From: Channallabes apus | Lineage: Eukaryota > Chordata > Actinopteri > Siluriformes > Clariidae | Assembly (NCBI GenBank): GCA_030522415.1 | Contig: CM060127.1 | Span: 12,905,646-12,969,645 of the forward strand | Reading direction: 5' to 3' | Length of the DNA stretch: 64,000 bases | Shown here: positions 34,263-45,625 of the stretch, one piece after another | Position numbering within the stretch: position 1 is the first letter of the stretch | How the letters are laid out: the number at the start of each line of letters is the position of its first letter | Notes under the pieces: model-generated | What the model was told of the DNA's origin: nothing | The model's database searches: none | Seen by the model: the letters and a program-made list of their open reading frames with translations, nothing else | Position numbers and translations under genes: made by a program

Positions 34263-36179
34263 GATGTGCAGCTGTATTGCTCTCAGTGCTGCGGTGATAG
34301 AGAATTAATCAGCCAATCAGAATCCAGAACATCTTCAGCATCATTATGCTATATGGCATTACACGCGGCATTATTGCTTAAGAGATAGCAGTGAGACGCA
34401 TAGTCTAGCGTGAATGCTCGGTTTAGTTGCCCAGATTTCAGCTTGGAGGCACCTTAGGGAAGCATACACGCTCACACATTTAGACACACACACACACACA
34501 CACACACACAGATATTTCTGGTAAATGTATGCACACTTTCATGCATCATTAACAACTATACATTAACAACACACATGTACACCCTTGTACGTACACAATC
34601 CTAATGGTGCACAAAGACCTCATTAAAGAGTACAGGATGTGTGTAAGGAGCAAACAAGAAGCAGATAAATATCCCTCACATCCTGTTCCTCTTTCCAGCC
34701 TCTCACACAATCTCTGCCCTCCATGTCCGTATATATATTTCCATCTCCGTATTTCAGTTTTGCTCCACGCTTGTCCTCTCCCTCTCGCCAGCCCATTATC
34801 TCACACGAACAGGTAGCACGCTGGCTAACCTTCGCTTTCGCTGCTCCGAGCAGCCGTAGCAGGTGGCCTCTGCCTTCAAGTTAGCATTATCCTCGCCTCT
34901 CGTCGTTTCGCTCAGCCGTGCCCTTCTGCACTGCTGTTGAATTAGCGCGTTGCTAACACTAAATCTGTCAGGCAGGCATCAGGGGGTGACAGACTGCACA
35001 GCGGGTCGTGCTCATGTTTGCTCACGTGCGTCTGGGCTAAGCGCTGCATGCTTCTGTGCTTCTTTCAGATCAATTGCAGGAGTGAGTGCGTGCATGTACA
35101 TGGCTCTTGAGGTAAAAAAAAAAAAAAAGGATAATGCAAAAGAGCTGCAAAGCAAGTAACCTCTATGTAGGTGTCTTCCCTGGCTAGATCTCGTTAAGCG
35201 GAGGCTTTATACAAAATAAAGCCTGCTTGTGATATAATCATGGGAAAGTGTACCATGGTATATTTGTGATATCTCTAATAAGTGTGTGAATGTATATATT
35301 GATTTGTTCATTCTACACCCCTCTCAAGCTGCAATACTGCAATACTCTCCTGCTCGTCTGTGTCTGCCCTGGCTTTCCGTCACCTTGTAAGTCCGCTCTT
35401 TAATTGGAGAGGACACCAGCGCTCGGGCATGCTCCCGTCCACTGAAATGTGAAGATAGACAGGGACAGAAGGAGAGCGACGACGAACAGTCGAGATCTGC
35501 ATGGGTAGAAACCCAGGAAGCGCTTACGTGTGAGGTAGAGCTCACGTCGCAGGCCGGAAGATATATGATGAGGTGTCTGAGGTAAAGAGACGTATTCACA
35601 CTGAGCAGAGCTAAGAGTGGAGGAGGAGGAGGAGGAAGCGGGAGAGAATGAATGAATAGGTGCCATGCTCATTATGGAAGACAGAAGACAGTATTCACCC
35701 AGAGGGAGGCTTTTAGATAGAAAGACAGAGCAAGAGAGAGAGAGAGAGAGAGACGGCAATAGAGTGACAGCAAGAGCGAGGGAAGGTGAGAATGGGACAC
35801 AAAGAAAAGATTTCACAGGAATAAAAGAAAGGTGTGTGTTAGCGAGAGAATGTGTCCGATTTCACCGTCGCCTCACCGTCCTTCTTTAATGGGGTTGCCA
35901 TGACAACAGTGTATCAGTCGGGCACCAACAGAGAGTCCATACCACTCAGCGATGCGAGTGTGTCTGAACGAGTGTACGAGTGATCCTCTTTCAAACATAA
36001 AGCATCAGATACCGCACAAAGAAGTGGGTGATATAAGCAGCTTTTTATATCATGACATTTTCAAAATCGGATGGCTACAGTATACATCATAGTTCAGACG
36101 TTTTGTCATGTAAATGTCATCCGAAGGTTGTGGGGAAAAAAGCTGCGTTATCAGCATCATCTTTGAAATCTACATTCAG
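34263..36179. other. Mostly unique non-coding sequence
   Basis: (CA)n at 34487-34510, (GA)n at 35728-35752 and an A14 run at 35113-35128. Contains one splice-bounded 43-nt candidate (35069-35111, listed separately). The frames at 35324-35816 (minus) have no domain. Confidence 0.4.
35069..35111 (+). other. Possible 43-nt microexon
   Basis: Bounded by a pyrimidine-rich acceptor (TGTGCTTCTTTCAG) and a donor (GAG|GTAAAA). One of the three plus-strand frames is open through it. Isolated splice-like pairs occur by chance, and no neighbouring exon was seen, so support is weak. Confidence 0.12.
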
Positions 36180-36466
36180 GGTCGCACTGATAGCAGCCAG
36201 ACTCCTCTACGTCTCTATCTTGACTTCCTCCATCTCCTACTGGGGGATCCCTCGATGATCCCAAGGCAGCCGGGAGATATGATCCCTTTGAATCCTGGAT
36301 CAACAACACAGTATTTTCCCTGTCGGCTGTCCCTCCTGTGCTTCAAGCACAGGTGCCCGAGAGAGAAAACTATATTTACCTGCTCGTAACAGTTCTTTCG
36401 GTCGCTAACGTTAAGTAGGGATACCAATCTGTATATCAAAAATAAGCACTTTCTCAACCATAACAC
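36180..36466 (-). mobile_element. Possible non-LTR retrotransposon relic
   Basis: Words such as TGATCCCAAGGCAGCCGGGA, CAGGTGCCCGAG and GTTCTTTCGGTCGCTA resemble, in order, the 3' coding end of an L2/Rex-type fish LINE as I remember it. The reading frame is not preserved. Low confidence. Confidence 0.25.
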
Positions 36467-36759
36467 ACTTAAACACTGTCACTCATGGTTGATTCTCCTC
36501 CCTATCCTTTTGGTTCTTGATGATTCATCCCAGAATAAGGTCAACCCTGCATACTGTTCCAGGGGGTAGGAAAATCTGTACTGGCTCGAGTTGAAGGGTC
36601 AGCGTGCAGGGATTAGAGTCCGTCTTTTGCGGAATTTATAGCTACTAGTGGCACATTGAAGTGCCTTGTCAAAGATGGTCCAAGAAGTACTGTAGCAGTT
36701 CCTGTGGTCAAGAGCCAAGAGTTTTCCTGTGATGTAACTGTTGAAGCAAGTAACATCTA

Positions 36760-36998
36760 TCCATTCATAGATTTTCTGTACTACTTATCCTGTGTGGGAT
36801 TACAAGGGACCTGGAGCCTAGGCCAGGGAAGATGGTGCACAAGGAACAAGAGAGCCTGGATGGGGTTCCAACATACTGCAGGGTGCAACACACACCCAGA
36901 TAATACACTGCAGGCAATTTACCAATGCCCAATCAGTCTATGACAGATGCCTTTGGACTGTCGGTAGAAAATGTGGTCTACAGAAGAAACCGACCAAA
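36760..36998 (-). mobile_element. SINE family 1, diverged body
   Basis: GGGACCTGGAGCCTAGGCCAG, a GGCAATTTACCAATGCC segment and GCCTTTGGACTGTCGGTAGA follow the order of the SINE body at 4640-4850 but are more diverged. The tandem array that follows begins where the GGAGGAAACC...GGAGGAAACCCACC portion of the SINE should be. Confidence 0.65.
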
Positions 36999-37737
36999 TA
37001 TGGGAGGAAATCAGGATATCTGAAGGGAACATACCAAGCATGAAGGGGGAACTGGAATACCTAGAAGAAACCCACCAAGCACAGAGAGGAAACCAGAAAA
37101 CCTGGAGGAAACCCAGTAAGCATGGGGATGGAATCGAGGTGTCTAAAGGAAACCAACCAAACATGAAGAGGAAAATGGGGTATGCAGGAGAAATCCCCCA
37201 AGCACTGAGGGGAAACCGGAGTACCCAGAGGAAACCCACCATGCATGGGAAGAAAATCAGGGTGTCTGAAGGGAACACACCAAGCATGAAGAGGAAACTG
37301 GAATACCCAGAGGAAATCTGCCTAGCACAGGGAGGAAACCAGAATACCGGGAGGAAATCTACCAAGCATGAAGAGTAAACTGGAATACCCCAAAGAAAAT
37401 GACCAAACATAAGGAGGAAACTGAAATACCCAGAAGAAAACCACCAAACATGAAGAGGAAACTGGAATACCCAGAAGAAAACCACCAAACATCAAGAGGA
37501 AACTGGAATACCCAGAAGAAAACCACCAAACATCAAGAGGAAACTGGAATACCCAGAAGAAAACCACCAAACATCAAGAGGAAACTGGAATACCCAGAAG
37601 AAAACCACCAAACATGAAGAGGAAACTGGAATACCCAGAAGAAAACCACCAAACATCAAGAGGAAACTGGAATACCCAGAAGAAAACCACCAAACATGAA
37701 GAGGAAACTGGAATACTCTGAGGAATCCAACCAAGCA
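36999..37737. repeat. 41-bp minisatellite grown from a SINE segment
   Basis: About 18 head-to-tail units of 41 bp. From 37450 the ATGAAG/ATCAAG word recurs exactly every 41 bp (37450, 37491, 37532, 37573, 37614, 37655, 37696). Unit core: GAGGAAACTGGAATACCC then AGAAGAAAACCACCAAAC, clearly derived from the SINE body GGAGGAAACC.GGA.ACCCGGAGGAAACCCACCAAGC. The left units are diverged and the right units almost identical, so the array grew most recently at its right end. The unit is not a multiple of three but lacks stops in most frames, which explains overlapping frames on both strands (36919-37776 minus; 36971-37617 plus). Confidence 0.95.
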
Positions 37738-38559
37738 CAGGATTGAAACTGGAGCATCCTCTAAGCATGACGACAAGTGCTAACTAATGTGTCACTATGC
37801 AGAGAAAATTTAAAACAAAAGGGACTTGTATGCATCAGTGGCTGTCAGGCAATAAATCCTCTTCTGAAAATTCCAGCTTAGTCGGGCCGCTTACCAGCTG
37901 CCAGAAAAACAGCCCAAGCCAAGATGGTAGAACGTTGTTGCCAGTTGGTAAGAGCTGGTAGAAAGGAAACATTTTCCAAATTGAGGAATCTTTGTAAAGA
38001 CAAACAAAACTCTACAATATTTCGAACTTTTTTGGAGCAGTTTAGTCAAGTAATAATAAAGAAGTTTGAAAAATGAAGTACCAGATGGCCAAGATTATCA
38101 ACTTGGCCTGTGTTTTAGCAGCTGTTGGACGACTTTTTTCATACAGTAGGTGCAATTTAAACCGAAAGGAGATAGATATTGTTTAAGACAGCAAGGGAGG
38201 GGCTCCTTTATGCATCTGATGGGAGACTTATCACAGATGAGTTTTCATTCTTTAGAGTGCTAACAGTAGCTTTGTGGAAACGGGAATGCTTGATAAGTTG
38301 GAAAATGAGCTTTAAAAATGTACTTTAAAGCTACAGAAAGCAGCCGGCCAAATCAGCAGATGGTTATTTACGGTTTCTGCAGCCTCGAAAAAAACCTCTT
38401 TATAAATAATTCCTCCAGAATAACTCCATCACAAACTGCACTGAAGTCCTTTTAGATGCACTCAGGCTGCATGCTGTGTGTATAGAGAGTAAATGTGTGT
38501 GCGTATAACTCATGGGAGATCCCAGAGCAGCGTGACATGCTGTGTGTGTGTTTTTCATC
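37738..38559. other. Non-coding, no clear feature
   Basis: The CCAACCAAGCACAGGATTGA to 37770 stretch may be the distal SINE edge. The segment 37890-37960 contains imperfect inverted words (TACCAGCT / AGCTGGTA). No exon was identified. Confidence 0.4.
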
Positions 38560-38750
38560 CCCGTGTCAGGTGTGACAGAGGGTTAGCCACGCTCTGACGT
38601 CTCCGTGTGAGTCCCACAGGAGCAGCAATCTGTCGCTGCTACATTAATGACACCGTGAGCAATGTCATCCCTTCAGCCTCGCGCGGCTAACAAGCAGGCC
38701 TTAATTATAAAATTAATTGGAATAGGTTTTGATTAAAGCTCACCCTTGTT
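38560..38750. promoter_or_regulatory. Candidate conserved non-coding element
   Basis: Unique sequence without low complexity, with CTACATTAATGACACC, a palindromic-looking TTAATTATAAAATTAATTGG and TTTTGATTAAAGC, i.e. homeodomain- and TCF/LEF-like words. No coding frame. Confidence 0.3.
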
Positions 38751-38754
38751 GAAC

Positions 38755-38973
38755 TCTCATCACCCCCAGCTTCATCACCCACCTCCATCTCTCCTTCATC
38801 CTCCCTCTTTCCCGCTCTTTTCTCTTGTCTTCCCTGTTTGTCCCTCATGGTCTTTTCTCCACTGATTTGATTCTCATTCTCTCCTGCCCATTCTGTTTCT
38901 CCCTCGGCAAACGCCATCATTTCACATCCTGACGTTATTTTTCCTCCTTCCTTCTTCCATCTCATCATCTATC

Positions 38974-39022
<49 letters not shown>

Positions 39023-39267
39023 ACTCCGTTTCTAAACTCGTTCCTTGTTACATTTTCTATATTTTCTTTTTCTCCTTTTCTTTTTCTTTTGTCGTTATCC
39101 ATAATCCCTGGCTCTCTTACATTCTTCCACCTCACCTTTTTTAATCTCCTCTCATCATTTCTCCCCTTGTCTCCTTCTCTCCTCCTAGCCATCGAATCTC
39201 TCTCTCTCACTTTCCCACTTTGCAAAAACAGATCAGGGTCTGCGAGGGAGTTTAAATTCTCATCCTC

Positions 39268-39305
<38 letters not shown>

Positions 39306-39931
39306 CAAAAATCCCTCTGCCTCTCCGCTTTTCTCACCTCATCTCTACTCCCTACATCACCTCTTATTCACACTCTAATCCTCTCTCTGCTCTTCTTTTT
39401 TCCATTCTTCCTCGTCTGCTATTTATCAGCTCCCTTCATCTGGTCTCCTCCTTTCTCATCCTCTTATCTCCTTCTTTCCTCACCTGTTATCTCAACTTTC
39501 TTAATCTGCACTCATCTAATCTTCCCTCTTCTTTCCTTACCTTCTCTCCTCCTGCCCATCTAATCTCTTCATCTGCTCTCCTGTCCTCTTCTCTCATCAT
39601 CTCCTTTCCCTTCGACACCTGTCATCTGCTCGGTTCATTTTCTGTCCTTTCCCCTCCACATCTTTTGACTCGTCTCCTTATTCTTCCTCTGTCTAATCCT
39701 TGCTTCTTCCTTTTAATCTATTCCCTCTTTCTCTGTCTTAATCCCACCTTCTTTTGACTTCTCCCATGTCATCCCTTCTTTCCTTTCTAAATCTCCCCTC
39801 GGTTTCTCGTCTAACTTTCTTTTCTATTCCACTCTTGATCTTTTTTCATACTCGTGTCTCTCTTTTTTTTCTTTCCTTTTTTCTTTTTGACTTCCTCTTC
39901 CGTCTGCTCCTTCCCCACTCTTGCTGACCCC

Positions 39932-39982
<51 letters not shown>

Positions 39983-40060
39983 CCTTCTGTTAAACCTCTC
40001 CCTTTGTTGCTGTGTTCTTCTGTTTGTTTCTCTCTCTCTCTATCGGGAGTCCATTCTCTC
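38755..40060 (+). repeat. 1.3-kb polypyrimidine tract
   Basis: The plus strand is overwhelmingly C and T across about 1.3 kb, interrupted mainly near 39228-39260 (CAGATCAGGGTCTGCGAGGG). Pure (TC)n segments lie at 38981-39020 and 39270-39302. Such tracts can form triplex (H-DNA) structures. The 222-codon frame at 39089-39757 is open because pyrimidine triplets encode few stops; it is not a gene. Confidence 0.9.
39933..39982. repeat. (TTTC)n microsatellite
   Basis: About 12 TTTC units inside the polypyrimidine tract. Confidence 0.95.
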
Positions 40061-40414
40061 GCTCCTTACTCCTTGTGGGTTCCTCCTCCTCCGCAGACTG
40101 ACCTGACTTTGTAGTGCAGCGGCCTTAAAGGTAGAGCAGCTTGACTAAAACTCCAACCTGAACCACCTGCTCTCAGGTGGACACACACACACACGCCATG
40201 CTTTCATTTTTTCTTTTTCATGAGTCTGTTTATTTGCCTGTCAGTCGATATTTTTTTTCCCCTCCACTGCTCGCTTATCCTTCGCCTCGGCCACTCGGGG
40301 TGATCATCATCTGTACCTGAGACCAGCGATGATTAATTGATCGACCTCTTTAACGATCCGTATTGGTCTTTATTGATTCACTTGTCCCTCCGTCACCAAG
40401 CAGCTCCATCAGCA

Positions 40415-40451
<37 letters not shown>

Positions 40452-41117
40452 CTCAGCTCTGCGGGACAAAGTGCACCCGCAAACAAAGCAGACACTGATA
40501 GATGTGTCTTTGGCGTGTAATTAGCCAAACCCGCACGGCAGTCAATGAGAGAATGGACTAATGAATTAAATCTTCATCGACGTGTAACAAGCCGTAGATG
40601 GTGTTTCACAGCAGTGCAGATTTAGCTCGGTTTCATAACCTCGCTCTTGATAAAAAGCGAGGAGAAAAATCTCTTAAAACCAAATGAAGTCTCATGTGTT
40701 AACAGGCTACAGTCTACAAGGGCTGAAAATACCGGGTTAATCCTAACAAATTAGCTCTGTAAGACAAATTAATGATGAAAAAACAGTTTAAACAAGCAAT
40801 ACAGGAAAAAAAAGATATATAAGGTTGTCAGAAACCACATCTCGCTGTCCTTGTTTAAAAAATACAATGTGTGCATTGCCTGAAGTGGAAGAACAAAGTG
40901 GTCGAACAAGGGAACTGACATCTGAGAAATATTATGCAAAACAAACATTCTCAGTTAATACATTTCTAATCAGTTACTTTCTGTCATATAACCTAAACGT
41001 TTATCACCAGACAAACTGAAGCAATTTAACCTTGTGTTTGCTGAAAGTTACACACTAATTGCTTTTTTTTTTTTTTTTGGAGTAGAGCTGCCCGTCACAC
41101 ACTCTGACCTAGTTGGT
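40061..41117. other. Non-coding; possible regulatory block 40290-40600
   Basis: (GT)n at 40417-40447. The flanks hold homeodomain-like words (GATTAATTGATCG, GTGTAATTAGCC, CTAATGAATTAAATC) in otherwise unique sequence. Poly-T at 41065-41080. No exon was recognised. Confidence 0.35.
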
Positions 41118-41127
41118 TTGTGTTCAG
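41118..41127. repeat. SINE target-site duplication, left
   Basis: TTGTGTTCAG, identical to 41442-41451. Confidence 0.8.
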
Positions 41128-41441
41128 CTACTCACTCACTCACTCAGTCACTCACTCATCTTCTACACCACTTTATCCTGTATTCAGGGTCGCAGGGACC
41201 TGGAGCCTATACCAGGAGACTTAGGGCACGAGGTGGGGTACACCCTGAACAGGGTGCCAGTCCATCACAGGGCACACATACACATACACTCTCTTACACA
41301 CACACACACTACAGGCAATTTTGAACGCTAGTTAACTTAACCTACATGTCTTTGGGAGAACATGCAAACTCCATGCGCACAGAGACGGGAATCAAGCCTG
41401 GCCGGGATTCGAACCCGGACCCTGGAGGTGCAAGGCGACAG
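41128..41441 (-). mobile_element. SINE family 1 with target duplications
   Basis: Minus-strand copy with (TGAG)n tail at 41128-41158, the CAGGGTCGCAGGGACCTGGA body word and, near its head, the B box (GATTCGAACCC on the plus strand). The head is 5'-truncated just before the A box, at GCGACAG. Ten-base duplications TTGTGTTCAG flank both ends, showing insertion by target-primed reverse transcription. An internal deletion removes the GGAGGAAACC portion that formed the 41-bp array elsewhere. Confidence 0.85.
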
Positions 41442-41451
41442 TTGTGTTCAG
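41442..41451. repeat. SINE target-site duplication, right
   Basis: TTGTGTTCAG, second copy. Confidence 0.8.
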
Positions 41452-43084
41452 ATAATAAAAACAAAATTGAAGACATGTACAATAGCACTGACCTTCACAC
41501 TACACATAATGTTTTAAGGAACAACCCTCTTAATTGCCATGCAGTTCAGAGAATGAGATCGCTGCATGATGCGAGCATACGCAGATTTTGGAGAAGACAT
41601 GCAGCATAGTGGTTCAGATCTTGTTTTGGTACTGTTGGTTTTCACACCTGTACAACTGAGTACAGTTTAAGAGACCACCTTTGCAAGTGGGCCCGGTTAC
41701 GCTAATTAAAAGAACTGGATTTTGTGGTCAAGTGTACTTAGACCCGGGTCCGAGTCCCTAACGTAAAAGCAGCCTGTATCGCAGGTGTTCAAGAATTATT
41801 AGTCTGGGGCTGAGAGACCTACATGTCCATGCCATAACAAGAGCTGGTATGCTTCAGATGTAGTTATAGAGTGTGTACAAGTGCTGTGTATAAGTGTGTG
41901 AAGCTCTCGTCTCACCTTTCCTTTGAATATTTTGAAACATCGGTCAGTATGAAGAGGTGTCGCTCCGTATTCAACACAGTGTTGCGTGTCTTTTTTTTTT
42001 TTATTATTCGTATCCAGACCTACACTATAAGAGCTGTACAGAGTGACAGAGTGGCGTTTCCATGGAAACGCCGCGTCACAGGTTGGGAGACTGCGGTTGT
42101 GTGGCTGCCTGCAGCGACAGCTGAAGAGAATGCACATACACACACGTACACATACACAGACATACACACACGTACACATACACATACATACACACGCGAG
42201 GTGTGGAGTCTGGATTTACGGTCCAGAGATCAAAGGTGCTGCTGCGGTACGTAATCCGGAGCATCTTATAAACATTTTTTTTGGTGGTTACATGCCTTAA
42301 GGAAGTGACCCACTGTAACCAGTACTTTACACTCAGCCGCATGTGAGTGTTCATGTTGTATCTCACTGTTTTATTCCAGATATTAACCAGAACTGGTATC
42401 CTAAAGCCATCAATTCAAAAGCCTTAATATTTCCAGTAATTAATGTTTAATACGTAAATGCTAAATGAACAGATGTTTAAATATGATCTCTAAAAATAAA
42501 TTTTTAACCACGGGTATCATCTTCCCCAGTTGTTATTTTCACAAACGCATTAGGAAACATCATCAAATGGTTATGCAGCGGCTCTTAAAAAGGGTTCGCT
42601 GACAAAGCACCGTGCTGAAGGAGAATCTGTAACGCAGAGGGAATTGCGACATTTTGTCTTTTTCTTTCTTTCCATTCCATCATCCCTGGTCTCCAAGTCG
42701 GAGTGACTTCTCACTCGCCCTTCTGCGCTGGAGCTCGGCCAGATCGCAAACTCCCACCGGGGGTCCGTGGCTCCCTGCTAAATAGTGATCCAGCCTGAGA
42801 GGATTACCTGCGGCAGGTGTTTCGTTCCTCTGCCAGATACCGAGCGCTTCCTCGCGGCAGGGAGGTGCGGGAGTTGAGTCATGGGTGCGACGGCTAACGG
42901 AGGAACAAAACCAGCGAGGACCGTGATGATGCTGAGACACAATAACACTCAGGGTCATGTTGAGAGGGTTGCAACAGAGGACCTTGAATTGAATCAGGGT
43001 GTAATGTAGGGTCAATTTAAAATGCAGTGATTTTGAAAACAAAAAATCTATGCAACGCCAATACGCTAATTGCTTATTATGATG
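41452..43084. other. Non-coding; unassigned GC-rich block 42670-42960
   Basis: (CA)-rich DNA at 42129-42196 and poly-T at 41987-42003. The stretch 42670-42960 is GC-rich and open on the minus strand (42680-43042, 120 codons). It contains a small palindrome ACCTGCGGCAGGT and looks repeat-like, but I cannot name it. Confidence 0.35.
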
Positions 43085-43379
43085 ATATTAAAAAAATAAT
43101 TTTTTAGTCATGTTTAGACTTAGGATGGGTTTTATATGTGTGTGTGTGGGTGTGTGTGTGTGTGTCTTTTTTCTATTTGTGTATTCACCAGGGTTTAAGT
43201 TATTATATAATATAAAGGAAGCCCCTCCCCTCAACTTGTTGCTCAGGTTGCTTTCAAGGGGCGTGGCTCAGGAGTAGCTCATTTACATAGACACTGAAAT
43301 GGTGCATTTGGAGAAGGACTGAAATAAATCGATGTTTGATGTATAAACAGTTCATTATCTGCTGGAGCATTAACACACT
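43085..43379 (+). mobile_element. Family M miniature element, partial copy
   Basis: The diagnostic interior GGGGCGTGGCTCAGGAGTAG, CTCATTTACATAGACACTG, AAATGGTGCATTT is present (43257-43310), with AGCCCCTCCCCTCAACTTG upstream. Terminal TTAA repeats are not preserved. A (GT) patch lies at 43137-43165. Confidence 0.55.
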
Positions 43380-43494
43380 TACACACACAGAGAAATATGG
43401 GACGTGGACGAATATAAATTGAGTGGCAGTGCTGAGATTAGAACTCATAACCTTCTGATCAGTTGTCCAACTTCTTAACCACTGAGCCACTGCT
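43380..43494 (-). mobile_element. tRNA-derived SINE, family 3 head
   Basis: On the minus strand CAGCAGTGGCTCAGTGGTTA carries an A box (TGGCTCAGTGG), and GGTTATGAGTTCTAATCTC is a degenerate B box, followed by CAGCACTGCCACTCAATTT. The body after about 60 bp is unclear. The minus-strand frame 43254-43490 begins in this head and is an artefact. Confidence 0.65.
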
Positions 43495-43971
43495 GTTTGT
43501 TAGCAGTAAGTAGTTGACAAATCAATTTTTCAATAATTCATTTCACACCAGGTTCCATCAATAGATAATGTCATTGGTCATGATATGGAGTCCTTATTTC
43601 TGTTTTCCTTTGCGTTAAATCACATTTTGACAGCGCTACACAGCTACGCACTTCAGTTAGATTTATTGACTAATCTAGTAGACCTTCATTTCATGATTAA
43701 CCGCAGGTTCTTTTTGAAAATAATTGAAATTTTCATGTATGTTTAGTTGTTTCCCAAAAAGAAGCCTAATGTTAGATAAGCGTTGTAATGGAGTTGTATT
43801 GACATTTCGATGATGTCAGCGTTTCCTGATAGTTATTAGATTTTTTTTACTTTGTATGAATGTTTCAATTCAAACACAACGTTACAAATACAACCTCGAA
43901 ACTATAACCGTTATTCGGAGCATTTATGTCGAGTAACATCCATTCGAACAACGTCTGACCACATCCACGGT
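43495..43971. other. AT-leaning non-coding stretch
   Basis: No recognised feature. Confidence 0.5.
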
Positions 43972-44434
43972 CCTTTAGATTTTTTTAGGTTTTTCCAATT
44001 TTCTCCCCAATTTAGCCGTGGCCAATTCCTCCCCGTCGCTAGGGGGCGCTCACACATTAAGGCTACCACTATCACTCAGTCAGGAGGGCCGAAGACTATC
44101 ACGTGTTTCCTCCGGACCGTGTGACGTCAGCCGACCGCATCTTTTCAAACTGCTCGCTCGCGCACCATTAGGGGCGGAGTAACCCTCTCGGAGGAAAGCG
44201 CTAGCTGCTCCGTCCGTGTGCGCGAGCTCACAGATGCCCCTGATTGTAGAGCCGTGATTAATGTGGGAGCTCAAGTACCTCTCATCCCTCCCCCCTGAGA
44301 GAGCTCGGCCAATCAGCTCTCTCTATGCCTCTGGCTGTGAGAGGAAAACAGCATCACCCGGGGTTCGAACCAGCGATTCTCCAGATGATAGGGCAAGCGC
44401 TTTACCGCTGCGCCACTCGGAGGCCTTTAGATTT
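43972..44434 (-). mobile_element. Full-length tRNA-derived SINE, family 2
   Basis: On the minus strand the head reads GGCCTCCGAGTGGCGCAGCG, with A box TGGCGCAGCGG and B box GGTTCGAACCC, followed by a roughly 330-bp CpG-rich body and a short A-rich tail (T-rich at 43980-43998 on plus). The 11-bp sequence CCTTTAGATTT occurs at 43972-43982 and 44424-44434, overlapping the element ends, as expected for a target duplication. CpG density is high relative to the surroundings, consistent with a fairly young insertion. The frames at 44080-44274 and 44261-44545 are SINE artefacts. Confidence 0.88.
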
Positions 44435-45574
44435 CTAACAATTCTGATCCGAGGTCGGGATGGAAACAACAGCTTTCCGCACACAGTGTGTGTACGCACG
44501 CATCTCTTCTCTCTGATTCATTTTGTTTCAGTAATGTTACCATGAGGTGCATCTAATCTCCCACATTACACTACTGCAATGTGGAGTTTTTTCCGCTCGT
44601 CGTTATGCATGTGCGTAGCCTCCACTAGACCCCTAGTGGTCAAGTGCAGCGCTCTCAACGCAGTGACCGGAGTTCATTCAATGTTATCCCACCATCATGA
44701 CATCATTGAATCAAAGCCGTTTTAGCTTTCAAAAACAACTTTGTCCCAATGTACTTAACATTATCGTCGCAACAGCCAGAAATTCCTTCTGCGTGCTGTA
44801 TACAGTATTTACTGAATTCTTCCTGCCATGTTTATACTCGTTGCCTAAATTCTGAGAAATTTACTTGTATGAATGTGAGCTCGAATGTGAGGTTGAAGGA
44901 AACCCCTCAACACTCTCAGAATCACAGGTGATTTATTATAACCACTTTTATTATAAAAGCTACTGGTGGGTAAAACATTTGTCTCAGGTTTTTTTTTTGT
45001 ACACCGCTGGCGAAATAAAAGACCCCAAGTGCAGGCTTTAGCTCTACTTGACAAAATTGTTCCTCTTTCCTGCAAGTGGCCGCTCATTTGCTTTTCTCTC
45101 CATAGACCCAGAGCACACTTGAGGTCACATGGGACAACGTTTATTCTCGTGAATAGATTCAGGAGATTTTATTCGCCATTTGTACACATACCATCAGTAT
45201 GAGCGCATTGAATTCTTCTTTTTTTTTAATTTTGTGCAGGAGCTCTGTCATCCAGTGATTGAAAAAGAAAGATAACAAAAGCAGAATAAAGATGTAATAC
45301 AGCAATAAATAGTGGAAGGATTTAAGCTATGAGACTATAACACACTATGATATTATTTAGTACTGTAGTATATTTTAAAGACGAACTTCTACAAATCTTG
45401 AAGGTTCGATTGCATGTTTGATGTCAGTTTTTATATTGCACTTTGTTCTCTGTTAATAAGTAGGTGAAGGATAGTAAAGTCAATATTGTACCACGTACAT
45501 GTACTCAGATTATAGCAATGGGTCCCATATGACAGAGATATAAAAAAAAAATACAGATGCATGTATCAGCCTTA
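44435..45574. other. Non-coding, no recognised feature
   Basis: Poly-T at 44989-44998 and 45219-45229. Two opposing frames at 44845-45202 overlap and show no domain. CCCCTAGTGGTCAAG near 44632 is a weak CTCF-like word. Confidence 0.5.
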
Positions 45575-45625
45575 TAGCCTTCTGCATGTCTTTGGACTAT
45601 GGGAGGAAACCAGCGTACATTTGAA
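45575..45625 (-). mobile_element. SINE family 1 fragment
   Basis: CTGCATGTCTTTGGACTATG followed by GGAGGAAACCAGCGTACA is the central body word. Only about 50 bp remain. Confidence 0.6.

Noticed and set aside
36919..37776. 189-codon and other overlapping minus-strand frames, and a 135-codon plus frame
   Set aside because: The 41-bp SINE-derived array has few stops in any frame; the same DNA is open on both strands.
39089..39757. 222-codon plus-strand frame
   Set aside because: Polypyrimidine DNA rarely contains stop codons; the product is a Ser/Leu/Pro/Phe string.
42680..43042. 120-codon minus-strand frame in a GC-rich block
   Set aside because: No domain or splice sites; the setting looks repetitive.
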